A DNA stretch of 56,041 nucleotides from Planctomycetia bacterium (GTDB lineage Bacteria > Planctomycetota > Planctomycetia > Pirellulales > S012-138), in contig JACOUI010000074.1 in assembly GCA_016177915.1 (NCBI GenBank), positions 1 to 56,041 on the forward strand, in the 5' to 3' direction. Positions 48,073 through 56,041 of this stretch are shown here, in pieces. A model generated the notes under the pieces. That model worked only from the letters and a program-made list of their open reading frames with translations. It made no database searches and was not told where the DNA came from. Made by a program: the position numbers and the translations under genes. Position 1 is the first letter of the stretch. Each line of letters starts with the position of its first letter.

Positions 48073-49221
48073 TCACACGTGCCCATACTCGACGCGACCG
48101 TCCACGATCGTGCTGCGCACGCGCAGCTCGCCGTCCGCGAGGTCGAAGAGCACCAGGTCGGCCCTTTCGCCGGGCTTTAGCTGCGGCGCATCGAGTCCGA
48201 GCAGCTTCCGCGGCTGCGTCGTGGCCATCGCCACGGCCGTGGCCAGGTCCACGCCGGCGAAACGCATCACGTTGGCCACTCCCACGCCGATCGGCCGCGA
48301 GGCGCCCGCCAGGAGCTGGTCTTGCCCGGCGATGACGAGGCGGCCGTCCACGAGGATTTCCAGCTCGCAGCCGCTGCTCTGGTATCGCCCCGGCGGCAGC
48401 CCCGCCAGCCCCGAGACGTCGCTGACCAGCACGCAACGAGCGGGCGTCTTGGCCCGGACCATGGTTTTGACCACCTCGGGCGGCAGGTGCTGGCCGTCGA
48501 CGATCAGGCTGGCCCAGAGCCGGTCCTCGGCCATCTGGTCCCAGAGATAGTTCGGATGGCGGCGGAGGGTGCCGTGGGCGCCGTTGCCCAGGTGCGTGCT
48601 CAAGCGCGCCCCGGCGTCGACGGCGGCGCGAATCTGCCGGGAATCAGCGCCCGTGTGGCCGATCGCCACGACGACGCCCGTCGACGCGACTTGCGAAATG
48701 AACGGCGGCGCCTCGTCGAACTCGACCGACAGGGTGACGAGCCGCACGCGCCCGCCCGAGGCTTCCTGCAGGCGTTGAAAGAGCGCCATCTCCGGCCGCC
48801 GGCAGTGCTCCGCCGGATGGGCGCCGCGCGGGCCGTCCTCGCGCGAGATGAAGGGGCCCTCCAGGTGGATTCCCGCCACGCGGCGCGCCACGTCCGGCCA
48901 CCGATCGCACGCGGCGCCGATCGCCCGCACCCCGTGTTCCATCACGTCCGCCGCGGCGGTTGTGAGCGTCGGGCAGAGCGAGGTGACGCCGAACCGGGCG
49001 TGCAGGCGGACGATTTCCGCCACGCGATCGGCCGAAAGCTCCGGGGAGCTGAATTCCTGGCCCCCGTAGCCGTTGACCTGGATGTCGCAGAAGCCCGGCG
49101 CAACGAAGGGAGCGCTCGTGCCGTCGGCGGGTCCGTGCGGCGCGAGACGGCGAATCCGCCCCTCCTCGACGGACAGCTCCACGCATTGCCTCGTGTCGAA
49201 TCGCCGCGCCACAAGCTGCAT
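48073..49221 (-). CDS. nagA: N-acetylglucosamine-6-phosphate deacetylase
   Basis: A 382-residue amidohydrolase removing acetate from GlcNAc-6-phosphate in amino-sugar recycling. Motifs in order: APGFCDIQVNGYGGQEF, HLEGPFISREDGPRGAHP with the metal-binding Glu, AIGHTGA and HLGNGAHG with metal-binding His residues, LIVDGQHLPPEV, and LVSDVSG with the catalytic Asp. GERADLVLFDLADG near the C-terminus is typical. NagB/NagE partners are not in the window. Confidence 0.9.
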   Translation of the reverse strand: MQLVARRFDTRQCVELSVEEGRIRRLAPHGPADGTSAPFVAPGFCDIQVNGYGGQEFSSPELSADRVAEIVRLHARFGVTSLCPTLTTAAADVMEHGVRAIGAACDRWPDVARRVAGIHLEGPFISREDGPRGAHPAEHCRRPEMALFQRLQEASGGRVRLVTLSVEFDEAPPFISQVASTGVVVAIGHTGADSRQIRAAVDAGARLSTHLGNGAHGTLRRHPNYLWDQMAEDRLWASLIVDGQHLPPEVVKTMVRAKTPARCVLVSDVSGLAGLPPGRYQSSGCELEILVDGRLVIAGQDQLLAGASRPIGVGVANVMRFAGVDLATAVAMATTQPRKLLGLDAPQLKPGERADLVLFDLADGELRVRSTIVDGRVEYGHV

Positions 49222-49296
49222 CGTCTGCGTTCCCCCGGCGGCCGGCGATCCGCCCCGCCTTCACGGCTGCCGCCGCCGGCGCCGCGACCTGGCTTG

Positions 49297-50040
49297 CTAC
49301 CCCTTGGGCGGCGTCGGCGGCGCCTCCATGCCGACGCTGCCGATTTTCCACTCCAGCGGCTTCCCGCGCGCATCGACGCGGCGGACCACCGTCACGCGAT
49401 AGTCCTGGGACTGCGGCTTTCCGTCCCTCTCGATCGTCACCGTGTAGACGTCGATCACCATCTCTTCCATGGCGGTCGTGTACAAATCGGACAGCGGCTT
49501 CAGCTCCACCTTCGCCTTGTCCCCCTCGCGCGCCAGATCCCCGATCGGTTCCGTATTGAGGTACGCCTTGAGCTGCTCCTGACGCAGCTCGGACTCGGCG
49601 TAGATGTCCTTGATCTCGTTCACCCGCGACTCGCGCTCCGCCGGCTCCAGCATCAACTGGTGCGACCGCTCCACTTCGCCGCGCCGCAGGTAGTCGAACC
49701 AGGAGGCCGCGATGTGCCGCCCCTGGGCGATCGTCAGCGCCTTCGCGCCTTCCTCGTAGGCCACGGCCCCGCCGCCCGCCAAAAGCGACAAGCACAATCC
49801 CCACGCCGCCAGCTTCCTCCCCCCCAAGCGCGGCGACTGCGACGCGATCCGCCGCAGCGAAACGACGCTCACGAGCACCCCCAGCACCGGGATCGTCCAC
49901 ATCACCGGGCTCAGCCATGCCAGCCCGCTCAAAAGCGAAAGCACGAAACCCAAAACGGCCAGCCCGCAGACCGGTGCATACCCCGGCACCTCTTCCTGGT
50001 CGTCGAGCTGGGCGAACATCGACACGGCCGGCTCGTCCAT
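49297..50040 (-). CDS. Membrane protein with C-terminal soluble domain (DUF4190-like N-terminus)
   Basis: A 247-residue protein. Two to three membrane helices (about 25-100: LAVLGFVLSLLSGLAWLSPV, WTIPVLGVLVSVVSLRRIA, then LAAWGLCLSLLAGG) in the style of DUF4190 precede a soluble domain (about 105-240) with EVERSHQLMLEPAERESRVN and YTVTIERDGKPQSQDYRVTV. Planctomycetes have many such helix-plus-NTF2-like proteins. Function unknown. Confidence 0.75.
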   Translation of the reverse strand: MDEPAVSMFAQLDDQEEVPGYAPVCGLAVLGFVLSLLSGLAWLSPVMWTIPVLGVLVSVVSLRRIASQSPRLGGRKLAAWGLCLSLLAGGGAVAYEEGAKALTIAQGRHIAASWFDYLRRGEVERSHQLMLEPAERESRVNEIKDIYAESELRQEQLKAYLNTEPIGDLAREGDKAKVELKPLSDLYTTAMEEMVIDVYTVTIERDGKPQSQDYRVTVVRRVDARGKPLEWKIGSVGMEAPPTPPKG

Positions 50041-50073
50041 CGCTTCCCCCGCAACAACGCAACTTCTTGTAGG

Positions 50074-50127
50074 ACGGACTAAAGTCCGTGCCTCTCGTAG
50101 ACTCGTGGGGCAGGCGTCCCGCCTGCC
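50074..50127. repeat. Two adjacent hairpin repeats
   Basis: ACGGACT/AGTCCGT (50074-50080 and 50083-50089) and GGCAGGC/GCCTGCC (50109-50115 and 50121-50127) are perfect 7-bp stems with small loops. Both types are common dispersed intergenic hairpins in planctomycete and other genomes. Either might end transcription of the 50513-55900 unit. Confidence 0.65.
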
Positions 50128-50301
50128 GTAGGTTTGGCTCGGCGCTCGTCGGGCATTTCAACGCGCTCGCGGCGCCAATTTTCCACTTACCTTACGCAAA
50201 CCAGCCTCTCTGGTTCGATTCTCCCCTGGCCGGGCCGGGCTGGGAACCCCCTTTTCATTCCGGTCCCGCGACGCTCGCCGCTGCCTCGCTGACGACACGA
50301 A

Positions 50302-50448
50302 CCATTGCCGCTGGGCTTCGTCGAGATAGCCGTAGGACGGGAAGAGGACCACCGTCTCGTCGCTGGCGACGGCCGAGGGCGCGTCGTCCCCCGGCGGCGC
50401 AACGGTCGCCGCCGCCAGGCAAAGCACAGTCCAGCAGGTCATCGACAT
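50302..50448 (-). pseudogene. 5' fragment of an App1/phosphatase-domain-like gene
   Basis: From ATG 50448 a short signal-like start (TCWTVLCLAAATVAPPGDDA) is followed by DETVVLFPSYGYLDEAQRQW. That segment resembles the beginning of secreted App1-type (DUF2183) phosphatidate-phosphatase-like proteins. Beyond this point the similarity ends and the frame runs out within about 50 codons (stop near 50158). It is read as the 5' stub of a gene deleted at its 3' side. Confidence 0.45.
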
Positions 50449-50512
50449 CGCGCTGCGCCCGCCGCGAGTTAGCACCGGGGGGCTCACGCCCCCCGCTCGC
50501 CGAGATTCGTGG

Positions 50513-53500
50513 TCACTCGATGATCCGGCTCACCAGGATCCCGCTGCGCACATTGTGGTCCTCGCCGCGCTCCTGGTGGCAGCGGAAGTATCCGACCGTG
50601 ATCCAGATGGCGTAGACGTTCGAGCGGTGCGTCATCGTGTTGACCAGCTTGTTCATCGGCTGGTAGCGGAAGTAGGCGTTGCGGTCGCCGTCGTTGTAGG
50701 CGGCCCGCGCATTGCCAAAGCCCGTGAAGCCATTGAGATCGAGGTTCGTCTCCGACGCCAAGAGCGGCCGCTTCGGGTCGTTGAGTCCCGTGAACCCCTC
50801 GTTGTCCGGGTGCAGGCGGAGGAACGTGGCGTCGGTTAGCTCATGGATCGGCGCCGACAGGTTCGCCTGCCGGTACAACAAGCTGCTGTTGGCAGGCGCA
50901 AACTGAGTCGGCGGCACGTTGTAGGCGCTCGTGTACGAACGGAACGGGTTGGCGAAGCACGTGGGCGAATTCGCGTTGAGCAGAATGCCCGCCGTGTTCG
51001 TCCCGTATCCCTGCCGGCTGGACCAGACCTTGCCCCAGTGGTTCTGCACCGCCGCCGGGTCGTTGAGGTCGTTCAGGATCGACCGCCACACCAAGCCGTC
51101 GTCGAAGGTGGTGTTCGCGTTCACCAGGCCCGGGTCGCGCTGATTCGACACGCGGTTGAACGGCGGGTGATACGGGTGCGCGACCGCATTCCCGGTGAAC
51201 GGGTCGACCAGGTTGTTGCCGGTGAACGCCAGCGGGTTAAGGATTTCCTCCGTCCCTTCGTACTTCGATGGGACCTGCAAAAATTCCAACACCCGGTGGA
51301 AGTTCGACGTTGCCTCGCCGGGCGGGCCGATGTCGTTGCCGTCGTTGGGATCGCTCCATTGGTTGTCGATCTCCGACGAGACAACGTCCGACGAGTAGAA
51401 AAAGTTGATCAGGTGGTTGAACGGAAAACCGGATCCCGGACCCTGCTCGTCCGCGCTGGGCGACCGGTCGCGGTAATGGTTGACGAACGCACGCGGCGCC
51501 GGCCGCCGCGTGCTGAACTCGTGCAAGAGGCGCGAGGGGCTGCTCGCCGGCACCAGCAAAAGCTCCGCCGGGCTGTTGAACGGCCGGTCGTGCCAATCGA
51601 GAACAGGGAACGGGCCCCCGCGCGGCATGCCCGCATAGTTCGGACCCACCGTGTTGTCCCACATCCCGTTCGCCGCGTAACCGCTGTTCAAGTAACCCAG
51701 CGAATGGAAGAAGTTCGGCGGCGTGCCGATACCGTTGCGCGGTTCGTCCAGCCGCGACTGCTGGGCCCAGATGTTGTACTGGCTCGTCGGATCGAATCGC
51801 TCGCGCGTCTCCAGGTCCTCGCGCGTCCCCATGTCCGCAGGGTCCTTCGTCGCCGACTCCCCGTTGAACCTCCACAGGTCGACCGGCGAGTAATCCACGG
51901 TGATGTAGGGGTTGCTCACCGGGTCGTAGGGCTCCAGGGGGTTCGCCAGCCGCTGGAGGTAAACGGTGAACTCGGCGTTCTGGTCCAGACCCGACTGACG
52001 CTGGCCGGCGGGATCGAGCGGCGCATCGAGCGGCGGCGAGTAACGATCGCGGTACAAAATCGCCGCGTTGTCCGGGTCGGGCGTGTCGGCGTTGGGCGCC
52101 GGATAATCCGTCGGGTCGTCCAACCGTCGTCCCGAGATGGAAAGTTCGCGGGGCGCGTTGATGATCACGCCCATCGGCGAGCGGATCTGGTTGGCCGCCG
52201 GATAACCCGACGGCGTGTTGAACACCATCGGCAAGTACCCCTGGGGCTGCGCCGCGTTCTCGTCCAGAAGCTGGATCGTGTGCTGGTTCTGCAGCGTGTT
52301 GGCGCCCGCGCCCGTCCGCCCGACCTTCGTCTTGTTCCGCGAGCCGACGACCGTGTACTGCCCCGGCCGCACCTGGTACATCTTGTAGGCCGTGGCCGAC
52401 GTCATGTTCCAGTTGAGCGTGTTTTCCGGGTCGGGAATCGGAGGGTTCGCCGGCAGGTCGGTGTAGTAGATGTTTATCCCCGGGTTCAGCGTATTGGGGT
52501 TGCCCCCGTACGCCGCCGAGGACGTGAACCACACGAAGCTCTCGGCCGCGTTATTGTCGGGCTGCGTGGGGTCGAGATGTGCCGTGTCCGGATTTGGAGG
52601 GGGAGGGTTGGGCCGCGACAATTGGTCCGGACCCCGCCGCATCGCCAGCCGCCAGACCGGCTGGGGCGCCGCGCCCGGCGCGGCCGGCGCGAGCCGGCTG
52701 AGGTCCAGTGCGTTCTCATTGGGATAGGCCGGGTTGCGCAGTTCGAATGGCACGGGCACCAGCGGCGCAAAGAGCATCTCGACAAACGTCGAGTGCCGTG
52801 GGCGGCGCTGCTGATCAAAGTCGTCGTCCTTCGTGGGGTCCACGTTCGGATCGGCGTAAAAATCATTGTCGCCGTCGTCGTTGTCCAGATCCTCCGTGCG
52901 GAACTCGTGGAACGCCAGCGATTCCGTCAGCACGAGGAGCGGCCGCTCGTTGCCCCAGGCAATCGCCCGATGCGCGCCCTCGTCCGTGGAGAGCAAACCG
53001 TCGACGTCCCACGTGCCATTGGCCGTGTTGCCGTCGTCGTCCACGAATGGATTCAGGTCGTACTCGAAGCCCGTCATGATCGAGTCGGGGTCCTTGAAAT
53101 CGGCGACGTTCACGGCCCACTGCGCGAGGCGCATGGCGGTGTAGATCGCGTCGCTGGGATCGCCGGGCCCACGATCGAACGGGAAGTTGTACGCGCGGTC
53201 CTTGAAGAGCATCATCAGCGCATACAAATGCCGGGCGTATTCCTGCCGGGCCAGGGCGTCGCGGAAATTGATCGCCCCGTCGTTGTTGGCGTCGAAGGGG
53301 ATGTTGCGGTAGGCCGCGAACTGGGCCTGCGTCTGCGGCCCGTAGGTGGGGGGGATCGCCTGCGTGCCGTTCCACCACACGCGCTCCGGCCCGCCCGTCG
53401 CGTCCCGTTCGCCGGGCGTGTCCGGCACGCCGTCGCCGTTCATGTCGAGCCACGGCGGGTCGACGATGCCGTCGCCGTCGTCGTCGCGGCCGTTGCCGAA

Positions 53501-55900
53501 CAGCCGGTTCAGGTTCATCCGCACGCCGCCGGCCACCTCCGGCGGGAACAAGAGCCGCGCCGTGTTCTCGAACAGGTCGCGGTCCGCCGGCAGCGTGTAA
53601 TCCGGAGCGCCGTCGCCGTTGGTGTCGACGAGCGCCAGCTTGGCGTACAAGAGGTCGATCGCGTGATTGCCGGACAGCGAGAATTGGCCCGGCTGCTGCT
53701 GTTGCAACGAGCGCAAGCCCAGCCTTTGCTCCGGCGTCGCGAGCGCGCTATACACCGGCGGGTTGTAGCTCTCGGCCGTCAACAGGCCGCGACGCTCCTC
53801 CAGGAACGCCCGCTGCGCTGGCGTGCCGTTGATCGCCGTCAGCGCGGGCACGAGCCGCGATAGCCGGCTCTGCATCGACCCGGCGTCCACGTCCCAAAAG
53901 CGGAGCAGAAACTCGGCCTCGGCCATCGAGAAGGCCCCGTCCACGGCCACGCGCCGCCCGTTGCCGTCCAGCACGTTCCGCTTGCGGTCGGGATAGGGAT
54001 TGATGTGGAACATGTGTTCCAGCTCGTGCTGCCGGATGAGGGCGTTGGTGTGCAAAAACTCGCCGTAGCCGACGTGGACGATCCGGCCGCCCTTGTCCAC
54101 GTACACCAGGCCCTCGCCGTCCCAGTCGTAGACGGGGAACATCAGCGGGTTGCCGGCGCCGTCCGGCCCGACGTTGTCGTCGTTCAGATTCTTGTTGGCC
54201 GAGAACGCCTGGGCCGCTCCCGACGGGTAATCGATGTTCCTGACAATGTCGGACGCATCGCGGAGGAAATCCGTCAAGCCGGGATAGGGCACGTTGCCGC
54301 CCAGCGCGATCGGATACTCGCCGCTCCGCCCGCCCTCGCCGAGCAGGTTCCCCGCCGGCGGGACGCCCTCCATGAGGCTCTGCAATTCGGCCTGCGACAA
54401 GAGCACGTCGCCGCGCGTCTCGTGCGGGCCGGCGCCCTGCCCGCGCGGCAGCACGGCCGTGGGGCTAAAGCCGCCCGCCAGGGCGGGGCCGGAGATCGTC
54501 GTCGGTCCGCCGCCGCCGCCCTGCGCGGTGTGGTTGAAGTTCGCGTGGACGTTGAGGTTCAGGCGGCTGTCCATGTCCTGGATCATGACCGCGATCAGCG
54601 GCTTATAGAGCTGGCCTTGCGCGTCCTTCTGCACCGGGAAACCCGGGTCGATCCAGATGCTGTCGCAAATGCCGTCGCCGTCGTTGTCGACGTCCCAGCG
54701 CAGCCGCCCCTCGAGCATGTCGACGATGTTGTTGTTGTTCATGTCCTCCAACATGTCGAGGATGCCGTTGTTATTGCTGTCCGGGTTAACGAAAAACCCG
54801 GCATTCTCCGAACTGGGATTACTGCCGTCGAACGCGAGCTGCCCCGTTGAGAAGAGGTTGACCGGGCGGAGGATGTACTGCCGCTGGAAAGCCGGGTTCG
54901 CCGCCGAGCCGGAGTTTTTGGCGTACCAGTTGACGAGGTCCGGCCGGTAATACGACGGCAACAGCACGACCCACCGCCCGTTGGCCGCGTCCCAGAACCT
55001 GCCGGCCAGATGCATGTTGTCGTAGTCGACCGCGTCGTAGTCCTCGTCGGCGCCGCCCGGACCGGCCGGGTCGTCGTAAATCGCCGGGCCGCTCAGAGTG
55101 GGCTGGAATGCCGCCGCGTTAGGCGTGAGCCCATAGGGCAAACCGCTGGGATTGAGCATGTCGTTCCGGCCCGTCACGGGGTTCATCCCGAAACCCGAGC
55201 CGTTGAACGGCCGGCCGTTGATGAGGACGCGCGGAAGCGGCAAGCCCGGAACGGGCGCGGGCACCGCCCCGTTTTTGAACGCCAGGACGTAGAACGTGCC
55301 CAACCGCCGGTTGCCCGAGATGTTCTCGAATTGATAGCCGACGATCCGCGTGCTCTGCATGCGGGCGTCGCCATCGAGCACCGTCAGCACGCAGCCGTTG
55401 TACCAGCCGTTGCGCTGCTTGAGACGCGCGAGTGCGGGGTCGGCCGGCTCGACGATCTGAATGGCCACCATGCCCGACGACCACCCGGCCGCCGCGTTGA
55501 CCGCCGCGGCATTGGCGATCCGGGGGTAATTCGGTTCGCCCGATGGCGTGATGTCGCCCAGCGGCGGCAGGCTGTCGTTCGACCCGTAGTAGTCCTCGAG
55601 GATGCCGTGGTGCCGGATCGAGCAATAGGGGTTGTTCGACCCGCGGAGGATCGTCATCAGCGCCCGCTCGAGCTGCTCGGCGTGGTCGCGGTCGTAGCGC
55701 TCCAGCGACTGCGAGGCGACCGCCCCGGAGTGGAACTGCCGGGCCGTAATGACGAACATGGCCGCCACGGCCGAGAAGAGGACGAGGACCAGGAGCACGA
55801 TCAAGAGGACGACGCCGCGGCGCGGGGAAGACCGCCTGAAGGCGGGAGTCCAACGAAGGCGCGGGCCGGCGTGCGGTCGAAGGGAAGCGCGAAGTGTCAT
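50513..55900 (-). CDS. Giant prepilin-like exported protein with calcium-type Asp repeats
   Basis: A 1795-residue protein from ATG 55900. Near the N-terminus a basic segment ending SPRRG is followed by a long hydrophobic helix (VVLLIVLLVLVLFSAVAAMF, about 30-52), in the style of PilX/GspK-type pseudopilins but without the usual Glu at position 5. The extracellular part is rich in Asn, Asp and Pro. It contains several DxDxDG-type loops (DNDGDGICD, DDDGDGIVD, DMNGDGVPD, DTNGDGAPD, and DANNDGAINFRDA like a dockerin half). The C-terminus has an SNVYAIWITVGYF segment. It is probably assembled or secreted at the cell surface with Ca2+ binding; a role in a type II/IV-pilus-like machine is inference. 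Confidence 0.75.
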   Translation of the reverse strand: MTLRASLRPHAGPRLRWTPAFRRSSPRRGVVLLIVLLVLVLFSAVAAMFVITARQFHSGAVASQSLERYDRDHAEQLERALMTILRGSNNPYCSIRHHGILEDYYGSNDSLPPLGDITPSGEPNYPRIANAAAVNAAAGWSSGMVAIQIVEPADPALARLKQRNGWYNGCVLTVLDGDARMQSTRIVGYQFENISGNRRLGTFYVLAFKNGAVPAPVPGLPLPRVLINGRPFNGSGFGMNPVTGRNDMLNPSGLPYGLTPNAAAFQPTLSGPAIYDDPAGPGGADEDYDAVDYDNMHLAGRFWDAANGRWVVLLPSYYRPDLVNWYAKNSGSAANPAFQRQYILRPVNLFSTGQLAFDGSNPSSENAGFFVNPDSNNNGILDMLEDMNNNNIVDMLEGRLRWDVDNDGDGICDSIWIDPGFPVQKDAQGQLYKPLIAVMIQDMDSRLNLNVHANFNHTAQGGGGGPTTISGPALAGGFSPTAVLPRGQGAGPHETRGDVLLSQAELQSLMEGVPPAGNLLGEGGRSGEYPIALGGNVPYPGLTDFLRDASDIVRNIDYPSGAAQAFSANKNLNDDNVGPDGAGNPLMFPVYDWDGEGLVYVDKGGRIVHVGYGEFLHTNALIRQHELEHMFHINPYPDRKRNVLDGNGRRVAVDGAFSMAEAEFLLRFWDVDAGSMQSRLSRLVPALTAINGTPAQRAFLEERRGLLTAESYNPPVYSALATPEQRLGLRSLQQQQPGQFSLSGNHAIDLLYAKLALVDTNGDGAPDYTLPADRDLFENTARLLFPPEVAGGVRMNLNRLFGNGRDDDGDGIVDPPWLDMNGDGVPDTPGERDATGGPERVWWNGTQAIPPTYGPQTQAQFAAYRNIPFDANNDGAINFRDALARQEYARHLYALMMLFKDRAYNFPFDRGPGDPSDAIYTAMRLAQWAVNVADFKDPDSIMTGFEYDLNPFVDDDGNTANGTWDVDGLLSTDEGAHRAIAWGNERPLLVLTESLAFHEFRTEDLDNDDGDNDFYADPNVDPTKDDDFDQQRRPRHSTFVEMLFAPLVPVPFELRNPAYPNENALDLSRLAPAAPGAAPQPVWRLAMRRGPDQLSRPNPPPPNPDTAHLDPTQPDNNAAESFVWFTSSAAYGGNPNTLNPGINIYYTDLPANPPIPDPENTLNWNMTSATAYKMYQVRPGQYTVVGSRNKTKVGRTGAGANTLQNQHTIQLLDENAAQPQGYLPMVFNTPSGYPAANQIRSPMGVIINAPRELSISGRRLDDPTDYPAPNADTPDPDNAAILYRDRYSPPLDAPLDPAGQRQSGLDQNAEFTVYLQRLANPLEPYDPVSNPYITVDYSPVDLWRFNGESATKDPADMGTREDLETRERFDPTSQYNIWAQQSRLDEPRNGIGTPPNFFHSLGYLNSGYAANGMWDNTVGPNYAGMPRGGPFPVLDWHDRPFNSPAELLLVPASSPSRLLHEFSTRRPAPRAFVNHYRDRSPSADEQGPGSGFPFNHLINFFYSSDVVSSEIDNQWSDPNDGNDIGPPGEATSNFHRVLEFLQVPSKYEGTEEILNPLAFTGNNLVDPFTGNAVAHPYHPPFNRVSNQRDPGLVNANTTFDDGLVWRSILNDLNDPAAVQNHWGKVWSSRQGYGTNTAGILLNANSPTCFANPFRSYTSAYNVPPTQFAPANSSLLYRQANLSAPIHELTDATFLRLHPDNEGFTGLNDPKRPLLASETNLDLNGFTGFGNARAAYNDGDRNAYFRYQPMNKLVNTMTHRSNVYAIWITVGYFRCHQERGEDHNVRSGILVSRIIE

Positions 55901-55950
55901 GGGAAACGTGTCCTCTCCAAGCGTCGAAGCTTGCCCTGGCCTTCTGCCCG

Positions 55951-55993
55951 CAACCCCCCACCCCAAGCCCTCCGAGCGCAAAGGGGGGAGGGG
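55951..55993 (-). repeat. Second copy of the C-tract/G-tract palindromic repeat
   Basis: In reverse orientation this matches the repeat at 1686-1724 (C-runs, short spacer, GGGCTTGGGGTGGGGGG), with a slightly different loop. It lies just upstream of the giant prepilin-like gene in non-coding DNA. Confidence 0.7.
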
Positions 55994-56041
55994 CTTCCGC
56001 TAGCCTCTACCTCTAGCCACTAGCCACTAACCACCAGCCAC

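Larger units (their letters stand above)
50041..50512. other. Gap with dispersed repeats and a gene fragment
   Basis: About 470 bases between two minus-strand genes. It holds two hairpin repeats (50074-50127) and a short phosphatase-like fragment (50302-50448). The remainder shows no supportable gene. Confidence 0.5.

Noticed and set aside
50843..53863. 1006-codon plus-strand open frame opposite the giant prepilin-like gene
   Set aside because: Arg/Val-rich shadow composition without domains; the minus-strand frame has a TM helix and Asp-repeat motifs.

Overview
The window reads as GC-rich chromosomal DNA of a planctomycete, probably Pirellulales-like. The support is gene content: a lysine 2,3-aminomutase homologue paired with an ATP-grasp ligase, a squalene-oxidase-repeat / FHA / quinoprotein-propeller operon, a giant prepilin-like protein with calcium-type Asp repeats, a six-domain ribosomal protein S1, Cys-rich exported peptides, and many short palindromic intergenic repeats. 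The assignment is an inference from protein character; no rRNA gene is present.

Layout. (1) 167-2817: KamA-type radical SAM aminomutase followed by an ATP-grasp ligase. (2) 2900-15851: a 12.9-kb integrative element inserted in the 3' half of a tRNA-Arg(UCU) gene and bounded by a 49-bp direct repeat. It carries a tyrosine integrase whose reading frame runs through the attachment site; the putative C-terminal tail of the integrase lies at the opposite end of the element. The cargo is a defence-like set: an Eco57I-type methylase (frameshifted, possibly 5'-truncated), a PLD-SNF2 helicase (3'-truncated), and between them an oppositely oriented trio including a TIGR04255-family protein. Replication and control genes (TOPRIM primase, P-loop ATPase, HTH) survive only as fragments joined by deletions. 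(3) 16113-16508: remnants of a second integrase and of another gene just outside the tRNA, suggesting a reused integration site.

(4) 17068-28715: a co-oriented heavy-metal locus of about thirteen genes. It encodes Cys-rich exported proteins, three proteins that together carry six copies of a CP..CCxxC module, three CPMHP..CPxC heavy-metal-binding modules, a CusB-like adaptor, a Gly/Tyr/His-rich exported protein, an exported DsrE-family protein with an in-frame UGA in a UxxC position (candidate selenoprotein), and a CusA-like RND pump with an insert of about 240 residues in its periplasmic part. No outer-membrane channel or regulator is visible in the locus.

(5) 28808-39330, minus strand: five genes in probable operon order (squalene-oxidase-repeat/HEAT protein, small membrane protein, FHA-TM-propeller protein, TPR plus oligopeptide-binding-like protein, secreted protein), followed by an rph gene disrupted by an internal deletion. 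(6) 39718-43576: a cyclase-family hydrolase, then a 91-residue protein translationally overlapped with a penicillin-acylase-family enzyme. (7) 43644-50040: rpsA, a DUF4139 protein, nagA and a membrane protein. (8) 50302-55900: a phosphatase-like gene fragment and a 1795-residue prepilin-like protein.

Truncations and frameshifts recur: methylase, helicase/primase, ATPase/HTH, rph, App1-like fragment. Those inside the element fit decay of a mobile element. The rph lesion lies in a normally useful housekeeping gene, so assembly error should also be considered.
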